Of a DNA stretch of 37,442 nt, positions 1-7,505 are shown one piece after another. Numbering within the stretch: the first letter of the stretch is position 1; each line of letters opens with the position of its first letter. The notes beneath the pieces are model-generated. The model did not search any database and had not been told where the DNA came from. It worked only from the letters and a program-made list of their open reading frames with translations. Source of the stretch: Pedosphaera sp. (lineage in GTDB: Bacteria > Verrucomicrobiota > Verrucomicrobiia > Limisphaerales > Pedosphaeraceae); NCBI GenBank assembly GCA_028293325.1, contig JAQGPA010000041.1:1-37442 (forward strand). The letters run 5' to 3'. The position numbers and the translations under genes are program-made.

Positions 1-1032
1 TTTGGTCTTGCTCCCGGCACCTGTGTGAACAACAGCTCCGATGAACCGGATATGCGGCCGCGTCCCCGTTATCCGGGGGAGGTGGTGCGGGATTTTGGGC
101 CCAAGTACACGCATACGCATGATGGGATTCCGTTCTGGAAGCCGGGGCCGGGCAGTCCGGGGTATGACCGGAGCAAGGTCAATCCGGATGGGTCGATGGG
201 GCCGATCCTCAGAGCACCGCCGCCGCCGGTGTTTGATCGGAATGGGCGGTTGATCAAGCCCTCGCCAACGACGGAAGAATGGGCAGCGCAGAGTGGGCAG
301 GTGATTCCTCTGCACGGTGCATCGGGTGCTAGCGCACCGCCAATGGGGGACAAAGAAAAAGAAAAATCGCAGGCTGGTTTTAGCACACCGCCACCCAGCC
401 AAGGAGCGGAGAAGAGAGTCGACGACGAGGACGAGGACGATAAGAAGCAGCAGCCGAAGAAGCAGAAACCGAAAAAGGATACGCGCACGAAGGCGGAGCG
501 GCGGATTGATGAGGAGATGGGGCGGGAGGGGCCGTTTATGTCGGAGGAGGAGTATCAGGAGGATCCGAATTTTGATTATGAGGCGGCGGAGGCGAGCTTG
601 TTCGGGCCGGGGGCGGCTGCCAAGGTCGGTGTGCTTCCAACACAACAAAGCGAAGAAGCGAAGAAGCCGGGCGAGGACGAGGACGACGACGAGGACGACG
701 ACGAGGACGAGAACGATAAGAAAAATCAGCCGCAGCGGGAAGGGCCGACGGGCAAGGCGCTGGAGGCGTTGCGGGAACAGTTTTCGCGGCAGATTCGGGA
801 ACGCAAGTTGGAACGGGATATCGAGAACGAAGTGATCTCGCCCCAGGAGCGGGCGCGGCGGCTGAAGGTGGTGATGCTCTCGGTGAAGTACAAGGTGCCG
901 TCGCCGATGCGAGGTCCCAATAATGAGATTTTTCCGGATATTCCGCCGGAGGTGCGGCGCAAGTATGGGGTGCCGGAGGAGGAGTATTTTAGCAAGGAGT
1001 GGGAACCGGGAGGGAAGAATGCGCCGTCCTAG
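1..1032 (+). CDS. C-terminal part of an acidic, proline-rich low-complexity protein (5' end outside window)
   Basis: The frame is open from base 1 and has no stop before 1030-1032, so the gene very likely begins upstream; an internal GTG at 25 is only a fallback start. The visible part is about 343 residues. It has a proline/glycine-rich start (PGPGSPGYDRSK, RAPPPPVFDRNG), then two runs of Asp/Glu each followed by a DKK..QP segment (bases about 421-470 and 670-735), and a charged helical C-terminus ending in YGVPEEEYFSKEW. I see no catalytic motif, membrane segment or known domain. The acidic runs are encoded by GAGGAC/GACGAG hexamer repeats, and the same hexamer pattern occurs in the spacer after the gene. 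Function unknown; it could be the tail of a large secreted or RHS-like protein, but nothing here proves that. Confidence 0.6.
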   Translation, partial: FGLAPGTCVNNSSDEPDMRPRPRYPGEVVRDFGPKYTHTHDGIPFWKPGPGSPGYDRSKVNPDGSMGPILRAPPPPVFDRNGRLIKPSPTTEEWAAQSGQVIPLHGASGASAPPMGDKEKEKSQAGFSTPPPSQGAEKRVDDEDEDDKKQQPKKQKPKKDTRTKAERRIDEEMGREGPFMSEEEYQEDPNFDYEAAEASLFGPGAAAKVGVLPTQQSEEAKKPGEDEDDDEDDDEDENDKKNQPQREGPTGKALEALREQFSRQIRERKLERDIENEVISPQERARRLKVVMLSVKYKVPSPMRGPNNEIFPDIPPEVRRKYGVPEEEYFSKEWEPGGKNAPS

Positions 1033-1062
1033 CGGACAGCCATTATGGGGACAAAATACAAA

Positions 1063-1097
1063 GTTCCGAGTTTTGAGTTCCGAGTTCAGGGTTGCGG
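1063..1097 (+). repeat. Degenerate heptanucleotide tandem repeat, five copies
   Basis: Five consecutive 7-mers can be read: GTTCCGA, GTTTTGA, GTTCCGA, GTTCAGG, GTTGCGG. Each begins with GTT. The run sits in the spacer between the acidic-protein gene and the receiver-domain gene. Intergenic runs of this kind are typical of short dispersed repeats; no function is evident. Confidence 0.65.
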
Positions 1098-1100
1098 GGC

Positions 1101-1180
1101 TTCCGCCTTCGCCAAGGCTTCCACCTCCGCCGAGGCTACGGCGGACAGGATGGCGGACAGGCGAGGACGAGGACGATGGG
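1101..1180 (+). repeat. Palindromic intergenic repeat with hexamer tail
   Basis: Directly after the heptamers is a GC-rich stretch with a perfect 7-bp inverted repeat, TCCGCCG (1126-1132) and CGGCGGA (1139-1145), around an AGGCTA loop. It is followed by two GGCGGACAGG copies and by the 16-mer CGAGGACGAGGACGAT (1162-1177). The same 16-mer occurs inside the upstream gene at 426-441, where it encodes part of an acidic run. This suggests a dispersed repeat that also occurs inside coding DNA. Whether it is transcribed is unknown. Confidence 0.55.
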
Positions 1181-1260
1181 AAGGGGAGCGGGTGATATGT
1201 CATATGATTGACACAGCAAAACATTTTGCAATTTATGGGCGGCTATTCCAAACTGACAGC

Positions 1261-1635
1261 ATGACGCAACCGCTCGCGCTTGTTTTATACGAGAAATTGC
1301 TGCCGGGGACCCAATTGGTTAACCGGCTGCAAGACTTGGGTTATCGCGTGCTGACGGTGCCGGGGGCGGATGCGTTGGTGGCGTGTGCGGAGCGGGAGCA
1401 ACCGATGCTGGTGGTGATGGATTTGGTGTCAACGCGGACGCAGGTCACGGGCGTCATCGCCCAACTGCGGTATAATCCGGCGACGCAGCATTTGCCGGTG
1501 ATTGCGTTTGCCGTGGAAAAAGATGGGGCGTTGCAGGCGGCGGCGCGCGACGCGGGCGCGAACGTGGTGGTGAATGAGGGGGCGATTGTGTCGCACCTGG
1601 AACAATTTCTGGAACAAGCCCTGCATCTGGATTAG
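1261..1635 (+). CDS. Degenerate receiver-domain (CheY-like) protein
   Basis: This 124-residue protein has the alternating beta/alpha pattern of a response-regulator receiver and no output domain. The aspartate at the usual phosphorylation position is present (VVMDLVS, Asp54). The acidic pair after strand 1 is reduced to Tyr10-Glu11, the Ser/Thr after strand 4 is missing (PVIAFAVE), and the conserved Lys after strand 5 is Asn105 (NVVVNEG). It is therefore probably a pseudo-receiver that does not follow the standard phosphorylation switch. An ATG at 1204 is in frame and would add 19 residues; ATG 1261 was chosen because the domain starts right after it. No kinase or partner gene is adjacent. 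The receiver fold is inferred from pattern and size. Confidence 0.7.
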   Translation: MTQPLALVLYEKLLPGTQLVNRLQDLGYRVLTVPGADALVACAEREQPMLVVMDLVSTRTQVTGVIAQLRYNPATQHLPVIAFAVEKDGALQAAARDAGANVVVNEGAIVSHLEQFLEQALHLD

Positions 1636-1654
1636 GAACAGATGACAAAACCTA

Positions 1655-1830
1655 AAAAAATGGAACGAGTGCTTCCGCACGGGTCATCATGGGAGGGAAA
1701 TGCGCCGGGCAGCAAGGCAAGGCTGGCAAGTTTCTGCTCGCCGGTCGTAATTGAGGTGAAGCGGAATAAATTCCGCGCTCCCTGCTCTCCCCGCTTACGC
1801 GGGGCGAGGGAGTGGAATGGTGGGCAAATC
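1655..1830. repeat. Intergenic element with two adjacent hairpins
   Basis: Two perfect inverted repeats lie side by side in the spacer before chdC. The first is GCGGAA-TAAA-TTCCGC (1761-1776). The second is CCCCGC-TTAC-GCGGGG (1789-1804), and its stem extends outward through CTC/GAG. Neither is followed by a T-run, so neither looks like an intrinsic terminator. The arrangement resembles the REP-like palindromes scattered through many Verrucomicrobiota genomes. It could also act as an mRNA-stabilising stem at the 3' end of the receiver gene. Confidence 0.5.
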
Positions 1831-1904
1831 AGCGGGGCAGGGCGCAATTGTGTTTTGTTCGGTGCTCGACGGGAAAATATTTCGATTTGGCTGAGTGAAT
1901 CTTT

Positions 1905-2720
1905 ATGAGTGTTCCGACTATTAAATTGAATCAAGGCATCCATGTGATGCATTTGTTGTATCGCGTGGACCGGGTCCGGTGGTCGCAGGTGGGGGCGGCG
2001 GGGTCGGCGGAAGCGCGGACGAAACTGGCGGCGCTCTGCGCGGCGAATGCCAACGCGAGCCAGCCGCGCCTGACGAGTTATGCGAATGTGAGCGGCAAGG
2101 CGGATTTGGTGTTCATGTTGCAAGCCGCGGAGTTGGGGCAGGTGGCGCAGATGCATCGGGATTTGGAGGCTTGTTTTCCGGCGGGAACGTTGGAGCGGGT
2201 TTTCAGTTACTTGAGCGTGACGGAGCTTTCGGAATATATGCCCACGGAAGAGGAGAGCCGGCAGGCGTTGATCGAGCAGGAGAAACTGGCGCCGGAGAGT
2301 GAGGCTTTTCAGACGCGGATGGCGGAGTCCAACAAGCGGCGGGCGGATTATGAAAAGTACCGGCTCTATCCGGAGATGCCGGATTGGGAGGTGATGGGTT
2401 TTTATCCGATGAGCAAGCGTCGCGCGGCGGCGGATAACTGGTACATGCTGGATTTTGCGACGCGCAAGAAACTGATGGGCGGTCATGCGCGCGTGGGGCG
2501 GAAGTATGCGGGGCGGGTGTCGCAGTTGATTACCGGGTCGACGGGGTTGGATGACTGGGAATGGGGTGTGACGCTGATGGCGCATCAGGTGGATGCGTTG
2601 AAGGAGATTGTTTATGAGATGCGGTTTGACGAGGTGACCGCGCGTTATGGGGAGTTTGGGCCGTTTTATATTAATATGCGGCTGGCGCCGGCGGCGTTGT
2701 GGGAACATCTGGGTCTGTGA
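1905..2720 (+). CDS. chdC: Coproheme decarboxylase (HemQ/ChdC, chlorite-dismutase family)
   Basis: This enzyme performs the last step of the coproporphyrin-dependent heme pathway: oxidative decarboxylation of two propionates of coproheme III to give heme b, using hydrogen peroxide. The 271-residue protein carries the family signature YPMSKRR, with the reactive tyrosine at Tyr167. The proximal heme ligand is His194 (GGHARVGR) and the coproheme-contacting glutamine is Gln207 (VSQLITGS). The spacings Tyr to His (27) and His to Gln (13) equal those of Listeria ChdC (Y147, H174, Q187). The C-terminal DDWEWGVTLMAHQ and RYGEFGPFYI blocks also match the family. No strong Shine-Dalgarno precedes the ATG. 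hemW lies 500 bp downstream, so two heme-related genes sit together. Chlorite dismutase is unlikely because the YPMSK tyrosine marks the ChdC branch. Confidence 0.93.
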   Translation: MSVPTIKLNQGIHVMHLLYRVDRVRWSQVGAAGSAEARTKLAALCAANANASQPRLTSYANVSGKADLVFMLQAAELGQVAQMHRDLEACFPAGTLERVFSYLSVTELSEYMPTEEESRQALIEQEKLAPESEAFQTRMAESNKRRADYEKYRLYPEMPDWEVMGFYPMSKRRAAADNWYMLDFATRKKLMGGHARVGRKYAGRVSQLITGSTGLDDWEWGVTLMAHQVDALKEIVYEMRFDEVTARYGEFGPFYINMRLAPAALWEHLGL

Positions 2721-2764
2721 AAATATTCGCGGGAGCGTGTAAGATTTCACGTGTAAACTTGTGC

Positions 2765-2792
2765 TTGACCTGAACAGAATTTGGAATACCAT
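2765..2792 (+). promoter_or_regulatory. Candidate promoter for the cspA leader
   Basis: TTGACC (2765-2770) is followed after 16 bp by TACCAT (2787-2792), a moderate sigma-70-type match in the spacer between chdC and the cold-shock gene. It would start transcription near 2799 and give a leader of about 118 nt. That leader would include the hairpin at 2839-2873. Confidence 0.35.
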
Positions 2793-2838
2793 GGGGGTCA
2801 AATTTGAGTCGTATGTGGGCGACAAAAAGCTAATTTAA

Positions 2839-2881
2839 GGGCACAAGCTGCAAGCACAGCGTGTGTCCTTTTTGCTTTTTT
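2839..2881 (+). terminator. Strong terminator-like hairpin upstream of cspA
   Basis: GGGCACA (2839-2845) pairs with TGTGTCC (2862-2868) with one G-U pair. Inside it GCTG pairs with CAGC around a CAAGCA loop. The stem is followed at once by TTTTTGCTTTTTT. It lies 118 bp after chdC and 44 bp before the cspA start codon. It can terminate chdC readthrough, end a short RNA made from the promoter at 2765, or act as an attenuator in the cold-shock leader. Sequence alone does not separate these options. Confidence 0.7.
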
Positions 2882-2916
2882 GGGTCCGCGAGCTCAAGCA
2901 TCTCAGGAGCAAAACT

Positions 2917-3123
2917 ATGGCCAGTGGTAAAGTCAAATGGTTCGACAACAAGAAGGGCTTTGGATTCATCGCCCAGGATTCCGGTCAAGATGTGTTCGTG
3001 CATCATACCTCCATCATGGGGGCCGGCTTCAAAACCCTCAACGAAGGCGAAGAGGTCAGTTTTGAAGTGGTCAGCAGCGATAAGGGACCCAAAGCCCAGA
3101 ACGTGGAACGCGTTCAGGCTTAA
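2917..3123 (+). CDS. cspA: CspA-family cold-shock protein
   Basis: A 68-residue single cold-shock domain, a nucleic-acid chaperone that binds single-stranded RNA and DNA. RNP1 (KGFGFI) and RNP2 (VFVHH) are both present, with the usual [14 protein letters not shown] start and GPKAQNVE end. ATG 2917 (MASGKVKW) gives the standard length; the frame can be extended upstream to 2863, but those residues run through the leader hairpin and are not family sequence. A clear intrinsic terminator follows 23 bp after the stop, so the gene appears monocistronic. The long hairpin-bearing leader fits the post-transcriptional control known for cold-shock genes. Confidence 0.95.
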   Translation: MASGKVKWFDNKKGFGFIAQDSGQDVFVHHTSIMGAGFKTLNEGEEVSFEVVSSDKGPKAQNVERVQA

Positions 3124-3146
3124 CCGACCTTAAGAGTTAATAAAAT

Positions 3147-3175
3147 GCCTCCGCCCCTTTGGGTGGAGGCTTTTT
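3147..3175 (+). terminator. Intrinsic terminator of cspA
   Basis: GCCTCC-G-CCCC, loop TTT, GGG-T-GGAGGC forms a long GC-rich stem (3147-3170) followed directly by TTTTT. It lies between the cspA stop and the hemW start. This is one of only two hairpins with a T-run that I found in the window. Confidence 0.9.
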
Positions 3176-3222
3176 AATTGGCCAGGTCGGTGGGCGTCGG
3201 TTAGGTTCGTACCGAGATTGAT

Positions 3223-4392
3223 ATGATGGTTAAACCAGTCACCAGCCTGTATGTGCATGTTCCGTTCTGCGCCCACAAATGCGCCTACTGCGCCTTTTAC
3301 TCGGAGGCTTCCAGCGGCGAGTTGATCGAACGCTACGTGCAGGCGTTGGTGCGCGAACTGGAATTGGTGGCGGGGGATTTGCGGCCGGAGACAATTTTCT
3401 TTGGCGGCGGCACGCCCTCACTGCTGAATCTGCGGCAATGGGAGTTAATCCTGAAAACCATGGAGCGGCTCAACCTCACCCAGGCGGCCGAATGGACGGT
3501 GGAATGCAACCCGGCAACGGTTTCGCTGGATAAGGCCCGGCTATTGCGCGCGCATGGGGTGAATCGCATTTCCATGGGAGTGCAATCGCTCAACGAAGAA
3601 TTGCTGGACCGGTTGGGACGAATTCACAGCCGGGAGATGGTTTTCAAGTCGTTTGATATTTTGCGCACGGCGGGGTTCGAGAATATTAACATCGACCTGA
3701 TGTTTGCCATTCCCGGCCAGACCATGAAGGTCTGGGGCGAAACGCTCGACGAAGCCATTGCGCTGGGGAGTGAGCATCTTTCGAGTTACGAGGTGATTTA
3801 CGAGGAGGACACGCCGCTGTATGCGCAGTTGAAAGCGGGCGAATTTGACGTGGACGAGGAACTGGCGTGCGCGATGTTTGAAGAATTAATGGCGCGCGCG
3901 AGGGCGGGCGGTTTTCAGCAATACGAGATCGCCAATTTTGCCCGGCAACGAAATCGAAACAGCGCCGCGGAATTGCCCGACGTGCCGGACCACGCTTGCC
4001 GGCATAATATTAATTACTGGCGCGGCGGCAGCTTTTACGGTTTGGGTCCCAGCGCCGCCGGTTATGTGAACGGCGTGCGGACCAAGAATTGGTCGAACAC
4101 GCAGCTTTATTGCGATCAATTGGAAAAGGGCAGGCGGGCTATTGAGTCGAAAGAGGAACTTGCGCCGCTGGCGCGCGCGGGGGAGATTGCGGCGTTCGGC
4201 TTGCGGATGAATGCGGGCTGGCCATTCGAACAGTTCCAGCGAGTCACTGGCGTGGACATGCGCCACGAATGGTCCGGCGAAATGAACCGCCTTGTGCAAC
4301 AAGGCTGGGGACAGGTGGACCAGAATCGATTTCAGTTAACGCCCGCCGGTCTTCGTTTCGCCGATTCGGCGGCGGAACTTTTCCTGCGTTAA
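3223..4392 (+). CDS. hemW: HemW-like radical SAM heme chaperone
   Basis: A 389-residue radical SAM protein of the HemN/HemW superfamily. The 4Fe-4S motif is Cys16-x3-Cys20-x2-Cys23 in FCAHKCAYCAFYS. The residue after the third cysteine region is Phe, as in HemW, whereas true coproporphyrinogen dehydrogenase HemN has an additional Cys there. FFGGGTPSLL (SAM binding), MGVQSLNE and RHNINYWRGGSFYGLG all fit HemW. HemW binds heme and inserts it into respiratory proteins; it is often misannotated as an oxygen-independent coproporphyrinogen oxidase. The start could be either of two adjacent ATGs (3223 or 3226). Its proximity to chdC supports a heme role. The M42 peptidase gene follows after 22 bp and may be co-transcribed. 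Confidence 0.9.
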   Translation: MMVKPVTSLYVHVPFCAHKCAYCAFYSEASSGELIERYVQALVRELELVAGDLRPETIFFGGGTPSLLNLRQWELILKTMERLNLTQAAEWTVECNPATVSLDKARLLRAHGVNRISMGVQSLNEELLDRLGRIHSREMVFKSFDILRTAGFENINIDLMFAIPGQTMKVWGETLDEAIALGSEHLSSYEVIYEEDTPLYAQLKAGEFDVDEELACAMFEELMARARAGGFQQYEIANFARQRNRNSAAELPDVPDHACRHNINYWRGGSFYGLGPSAAGYVNGVRTKNWSNTQLYCDQLEKGRRAIESKEELAPLARAGEIAAFGLRMNAGWPFEQFQRVTGVDMRHEWSGEMNRLVQQGWGQVDQNRFQLTPAGLRFADSAAELFLR

Positions 4393-4414
4393 TTTGTGGA
4401 GCATGGCTGCCTGA

Positions 4415-5491
4415 ATGAATCCCCGCGCATTTTGTAAAATTGCTGGACGGCTGATGCGCTGTCCGGCCGTTCCCTATCATGAGGCCGCGCCGCGTGCGGA
4501 AGTGGAAAAAATCTGCGCCGAACACGGCTTGAGTTATAAGCGTGATGCGTACGGGAATGTGATCGTGCGCTTGCAGACCGCGCCCAAACAACGGCCATTT
4601 GTGCTGGCCGCGCATTTGGACCATCCCGGATTTGAAATTGTCCGCCGCCTGGGGAAAGGCCGCTGGCTCGGGCAGTTTCTCGGTGGCGTTCCCGACACTT
4701 ATTTTCGGAGGGGCATTCCGTTGCGACTCATGCCCGGAGCGCTGCCGGCGAAATTGGGCCGAAGAGTCGGTTCCAAAAGGCAGTTTGAAATCCTCGCAAA
4801 ACCGACCGACGCCACGTCGCCGCAATTCGCCGTTTGGGAATTGGAGGATTTTGCCGTGCGCCAGCAACACATTCACAGCCGCGCTTGCGATGATCTGGGC
4901 GGGGTGGCCGCGATTCTGGCGGCGATGATTGAGCTTAAGCGGAAACGCGCGCGGGTGAATGTCATTGGCGTTATTTCCCGCGCGGAGGAAGTGGGATTTC
5001 ACGGCGCCTTGGCCGTGGCCGCTGCCGGGGAATTACCAAAAAACTCGCTGGTCATTTCGCTGGAAACGAGCCGCGAATTGCCGCCGGTCAAAATGGGGCA
5101 GGGCGTCATCATTCGTGTGGGCGACCGGACCTCGATCTTTGATTCGACCGCCACGCGCTTTTTGATGGAGGTGGCCGCCAAGCGGAAGCGCCAAAGCAAA
5201 ACCTTTCAATCTCAGCGCGCGCTCATGTATGGCGGCACGTGCGAAGCCACCGCCTACCAGGAAGTTGGTTTGCAAACGGCGGCAGTCTGCGTGGCGTTGG
5301 GTAATTATCACAATTGCGCCGACGACAACAAAATTGCCGCCGAGTATGTGAGCGTTGCCGATGCTTGTGGCATGGTTGATTTGCTGGTGGCGGCGTCGCG
5401 CGAGATGCGGAATTATTCCCGATTGACGGGCAAATTGCCGGCGCAACTCAATAAAATGCTGCGTGCAGCGCGGCGGAGGTTGAGCCGTTAA
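4415..5491 (+). CDS. M42-family metallo-aminopeptidase
   Basis: A 358-residue cytoplasmic di-metal peptidase of family M42 (FrvX/glutamyl aminopeptidase/PepA-like). Metal and catalytic positions are visible: His67 and Asp69 (AAHLDHPG), the bridging aspartate in SRACDDLGG (about 160), the catalytic Glu pair 191-192 (RAEEVGFHGA), a carboxylate in SLETSRELP (Glu217, often Asp in relatives) and the final His299 (GNYHNC). Members trim N-terminal residues from peptides, usually as large dodecameric shells; the exact substrate cannot be read from sequence. The stop codon TAA (5489-5491) overlaps the stop of the convergent histidine kinase gene (TTA on this strand, 5488-5490). Confidence 0.87.
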   Translation: MNPRAFCKIAGRLMRCPAVPYHEAAPRAEVEKICAEHGLSYKRDAYGNVIVRLQTAPKQRPFVLAAHLDHPGFEIVRRLGKGRWLGQFLGGVPDTYFRRGIPLRLMPGALPAKLGRRVGSKRQFEILAKPTDATSPQFAVWELEDFAVRQQHIHSRACDDLGGVAAILAAMIELKRKRARVNVIGVISRAEEVGFHGALAVAAAGELPKNSLVISLETSRELPPVKMGQGVIIRVGDRTSIFDSTATRFLMEVAAKRKRQSKTFQSQRALMYGGTCEATAYQEVGLQTAAVCVALGNYHNCADDNKIAAEYVSVADACGMVDLLVAASREMRNYSRLTGKLPAQLNKMLRAARRRLSR

Positions 5492-6576
5492 GCCGGAGTC
5501 CCGCCGGCAATCGGCAGGCGCACAGTCACGGTGGTGAGCGGCTCCGGTCGGGAGATGATTTGAATGCCGCCGCGATGCGCGGTCACGATCCATTGCGCGA
5601 TGCTCAGGCCGAGGCCGCAACCATCAATGGCGGAACTGTGCGAAGCATCACCACGAAAAAAACGGTCGAACACACGCTGCTGCAATTCCGGCGGGATGCC
5701 CGGACCGGTATTCACAATTTTAAGTTCAGCGATGGAATCGATGCGTCGCAGCGAAATCGTGACGGTGCCCTGGGGTTGGTTATACTTGATGGCATTGTCC
5801 GTCAGGTTCAGGAGCAATTGGCGCAAACGATGGCGGTCGCCTGCCATTGAAATCTCCTCACAAGCGCCGAGTTCAACCCTCACATTATGCGGCTGAGAAA
5901 GTATCTGCGCGTCTGCAAAGCTGTCCCGCACCAATTCATCCAAACGCACCGGTTCGTGCTTCAGATCAATCTGCCCGGCATCCGCCTTGGTCAGCAGGGA
6001 GAGGCCATCGACGATTTTAGTGAGCCGCTGGATTTCATCGAGCTGGCTCAGCAGATGCTCGCGATTGGCTGGATTTTTCTCCTCGTGCAGCGCGGTTTCC
6101 AATTCACCGTGCATGATGGTCAGGGGCGTTTTGAGTTCGTGCGAAGCGTGCAAGGTGAATTCCCGGATGCGGCTGAAGGAAGTGTCCAACCGGGCGGTCA
6201 TGTCGTTGAAGACCTGGGTCAGCCGGTCCAGTTCGTCGCCGTTGCCGGTGCGGGGCAGTTGTTGATGCAGGTTGCCTTCGTGGACGCGCGCCGCGGCCTT
6301 GGTGAGCGCCGTGATGGGGGACATCGCCTTATTCATCAACCACCAACCGCCCGCCAGTCCGAGCAGGGCGCCGGGCAAACCGCACCACAGAAAAATCTCA
6401 ACCACTTCGTCGGATTCATCATCCCGGTTCTTTGCGCTGGCATTTTGGCCATGATGCTTATGGGCATTTTCCGCGCGCTCGACCACCACTTCATGATAAG
6501 TCAGCACGGAAATCAGGGCCGTGGCGGCAAACAGGATGCTGGCGTACCAGAGCGTTAAGCGATTCCGAATCGTCAC
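5488..6576 (-). CDS. Sensor histidine kinase (two-component)
   Basis: 362 residues. An N-terminal transmembrane segment (about 8-27) and a second (about 61-82) bound a short charged, His-rich periplasmic loop (HKHHGQ). A HAMP linker follows (about 83-135), then the HisKA box with the phosphorylated histidine His146 (HASHELKTPL), an N box (LTDNAIKYN) and G boxes (NTGPGIP, GCGLGLSIA). The ATG overlaps the stop of the response-regulator gene by 4 bp, so the two are translationally coupled. The His-rich loop and the OmpR-type partner resemble the CusS/heavy-metal sensor branch, but a metal signal is only a guess. Its 3' end overlaps the convergent peptidase gene by 4 bp. Confidence 0.93.
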   Translation of the reverse strand: MTIRNRLTLWYASILFAATALISVLTYHEVVVERAENAHKHHGQNASAKNRDDESDEVVEIFLWCGLPGALLGLAGGWWLMNKAMSPITALTKAAARVHEGNLHQQLPRTGNGDELDRLTQVFNDMTARLDTSFSRIREFTLHASHELKTPLTIMHGELETALHEEKNPANREHLLSQLDEIQRLTKIVDGLSLLTKADAGQIDLKHEPVRLDELVRDSFADAQILSQPHNVRVELGACEEISMAGDRHRLRQLLLNLTDNAIKYNQPQGTVTISLRRIDSIAELKIVNTGPGIPPELQQRVFDRFFRGDASHSSAIDGCGLGLSIAQWIVTAHRGGIQIISRPEPLTTVTVRLPIAGGTPA

Positions 6577-7247
6577 GCGTGTTCCTTCAACGTGTAACCC
6601 ACGCCCCGCACCGTGTGCAGCAGCTTGGGTTCAAAACCGTCATCAATTTTTTCCCGCAGGCGTTTGATATACACGTCCACCAGATTGGTGCCGGGATCAA
6701 AATCGTAATCCCAGACTTTTTCCAGGATGGCCATGCGCCCGCAGATGCGGCCGGGGGAGCGCATGAGGAATTCCAACAGCCGATATTCCCGCGTCGTCAG
6801 CTCGAACGTCGTGTTGCCGCGTTGCGCCTGGCGCGTGAGGGTATCGAGCGTGAGATTGCCGACGCGCATGACGGCCGATTTCGGTTCCACTCCGCGGCGG
6901 CCAATCGACCGCACGCGCGCAATTAATTCCGCGAGCGCAAAAGGTTTGGCGAGATAATCGTCGGCTCCGGCGTTTAAACCTTCCACCCGCTCATTCACCT
7001 GACCGCGGGCGGAGAGCAGCAGGACGGGGGTGTTGTTCTTCTGTTCGCGCAACTGGCGGAGCACACTCAGTCCATCGCGACCGGGCAGCATGATGTCCAG
7101 CACGATGGCATCGAAAGGGGTTTGGGCAGCCAGCAGCAGCGCGTCCGCGCCATCATGGGCAACGTCCACGGCAAAACTTTCCGCCTGCAATGCCTTGCGA
7201 ATAAAGGAGGCGGTTTTCTTTTCGTCTTCAACGACCAGGATACGCAT
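6573..7247 (-). CDS. OmpR/PhoB-family response regulator
   Basis: 224 residues starting at MRILVVEDEKK. The receiver domain has the acidic residues Glu7-Asp8, the phospho-acceptor Asp51 (VLDIMLPG), a Ser79 switch position and Lys101 (AKPFALAEL). A winged-helix DNA-binding domain follows (about 125-222, ending with VRGVGYTLKE). The frame could be extended 25 codons upstream to 7322, but the added residues are not receiver sequence. It is the first gene of a two-gene operon with the overlapping histidine kinase. The CusR/CopR-like length and sequence suggest stress or metal response; the target is unknown. Confidence 0.94.
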   Translation of the reverse strand: MRILVVEDEKKTASFIRKALQAESFAVDVAHDGADALLLAAQTPFDAIVLDIMLPGRDGLSVLRQLREQKNNTPVLLLSARGQVNERVEGLNAGADDYLAKPFALAELIARVRSIGRRGVEPKSAVMRVGNLTLDTLTRQAQRGNTTFELTTREYRLLEFLMRSPGRICGRMAILEKVWDYDFDPGTNLVDVYIKRLREKIDDGFEPKLLHTVRGVGYTLKEHA

Positions 7248-7467
7248 TAGCTTGGTTATATCACTGATAAGACATTTGCCAACAGCGGACATAACCGCGA
7301 GGCCGCCTGTGTGATTGTTCATGGCTGGTTGATTTCAACAACCCTGCCATTCCAACAGAACGGAATGAAGGTCGCATGAACGCTAAATGAGAAGATTGTC
7401 ATTATCGCCCGGATCAAGACCGGCAATCGGGCCAATTTTCAGGATAACCATGGCGCCGGAACAATGC

Positions 7468-7496
7468 TTTTGCAAGTTTCCAGCCTGTGTTAGACT
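7468..7496 (+). promoter_or_regulatory. Weak promoter candidate, possibly giving a leaderless mRNA
   Basis: TAGACT (7491-7496) lies 17 bp after TTTTGC (7468-7473). The ATG of the next gene is at 7506, only 9 bp after the -10-like box. If it is used, the transcript would start at or next to the start codon, that is a leaderless mRNA. No Shine-Dalgarno is visible, which is consistent but not proof. Confidence 0.25.
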
Positions 7497-7505
7497 ATTC
7501 GCCGA

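Noticed and set aside
1063..1097. CRISPR-like array
   Set aside because: The units are 7 bp, contiguous and without spacers; no cas genes are in the window.
1642..1908. 88-codon plus-strand open frame in the spacer before chdC
   Set aside because: It runs through the two-hairpin repeat, overlaps the chdC start and looks like translated repeat DNA.
1632..2825. 397-codon minus-strand open frame over chdC
   Set aside because: The plus strand encodes ChdC with exact active-site spacing; the minus frame is Arg/His/Pro-rich with no domain.
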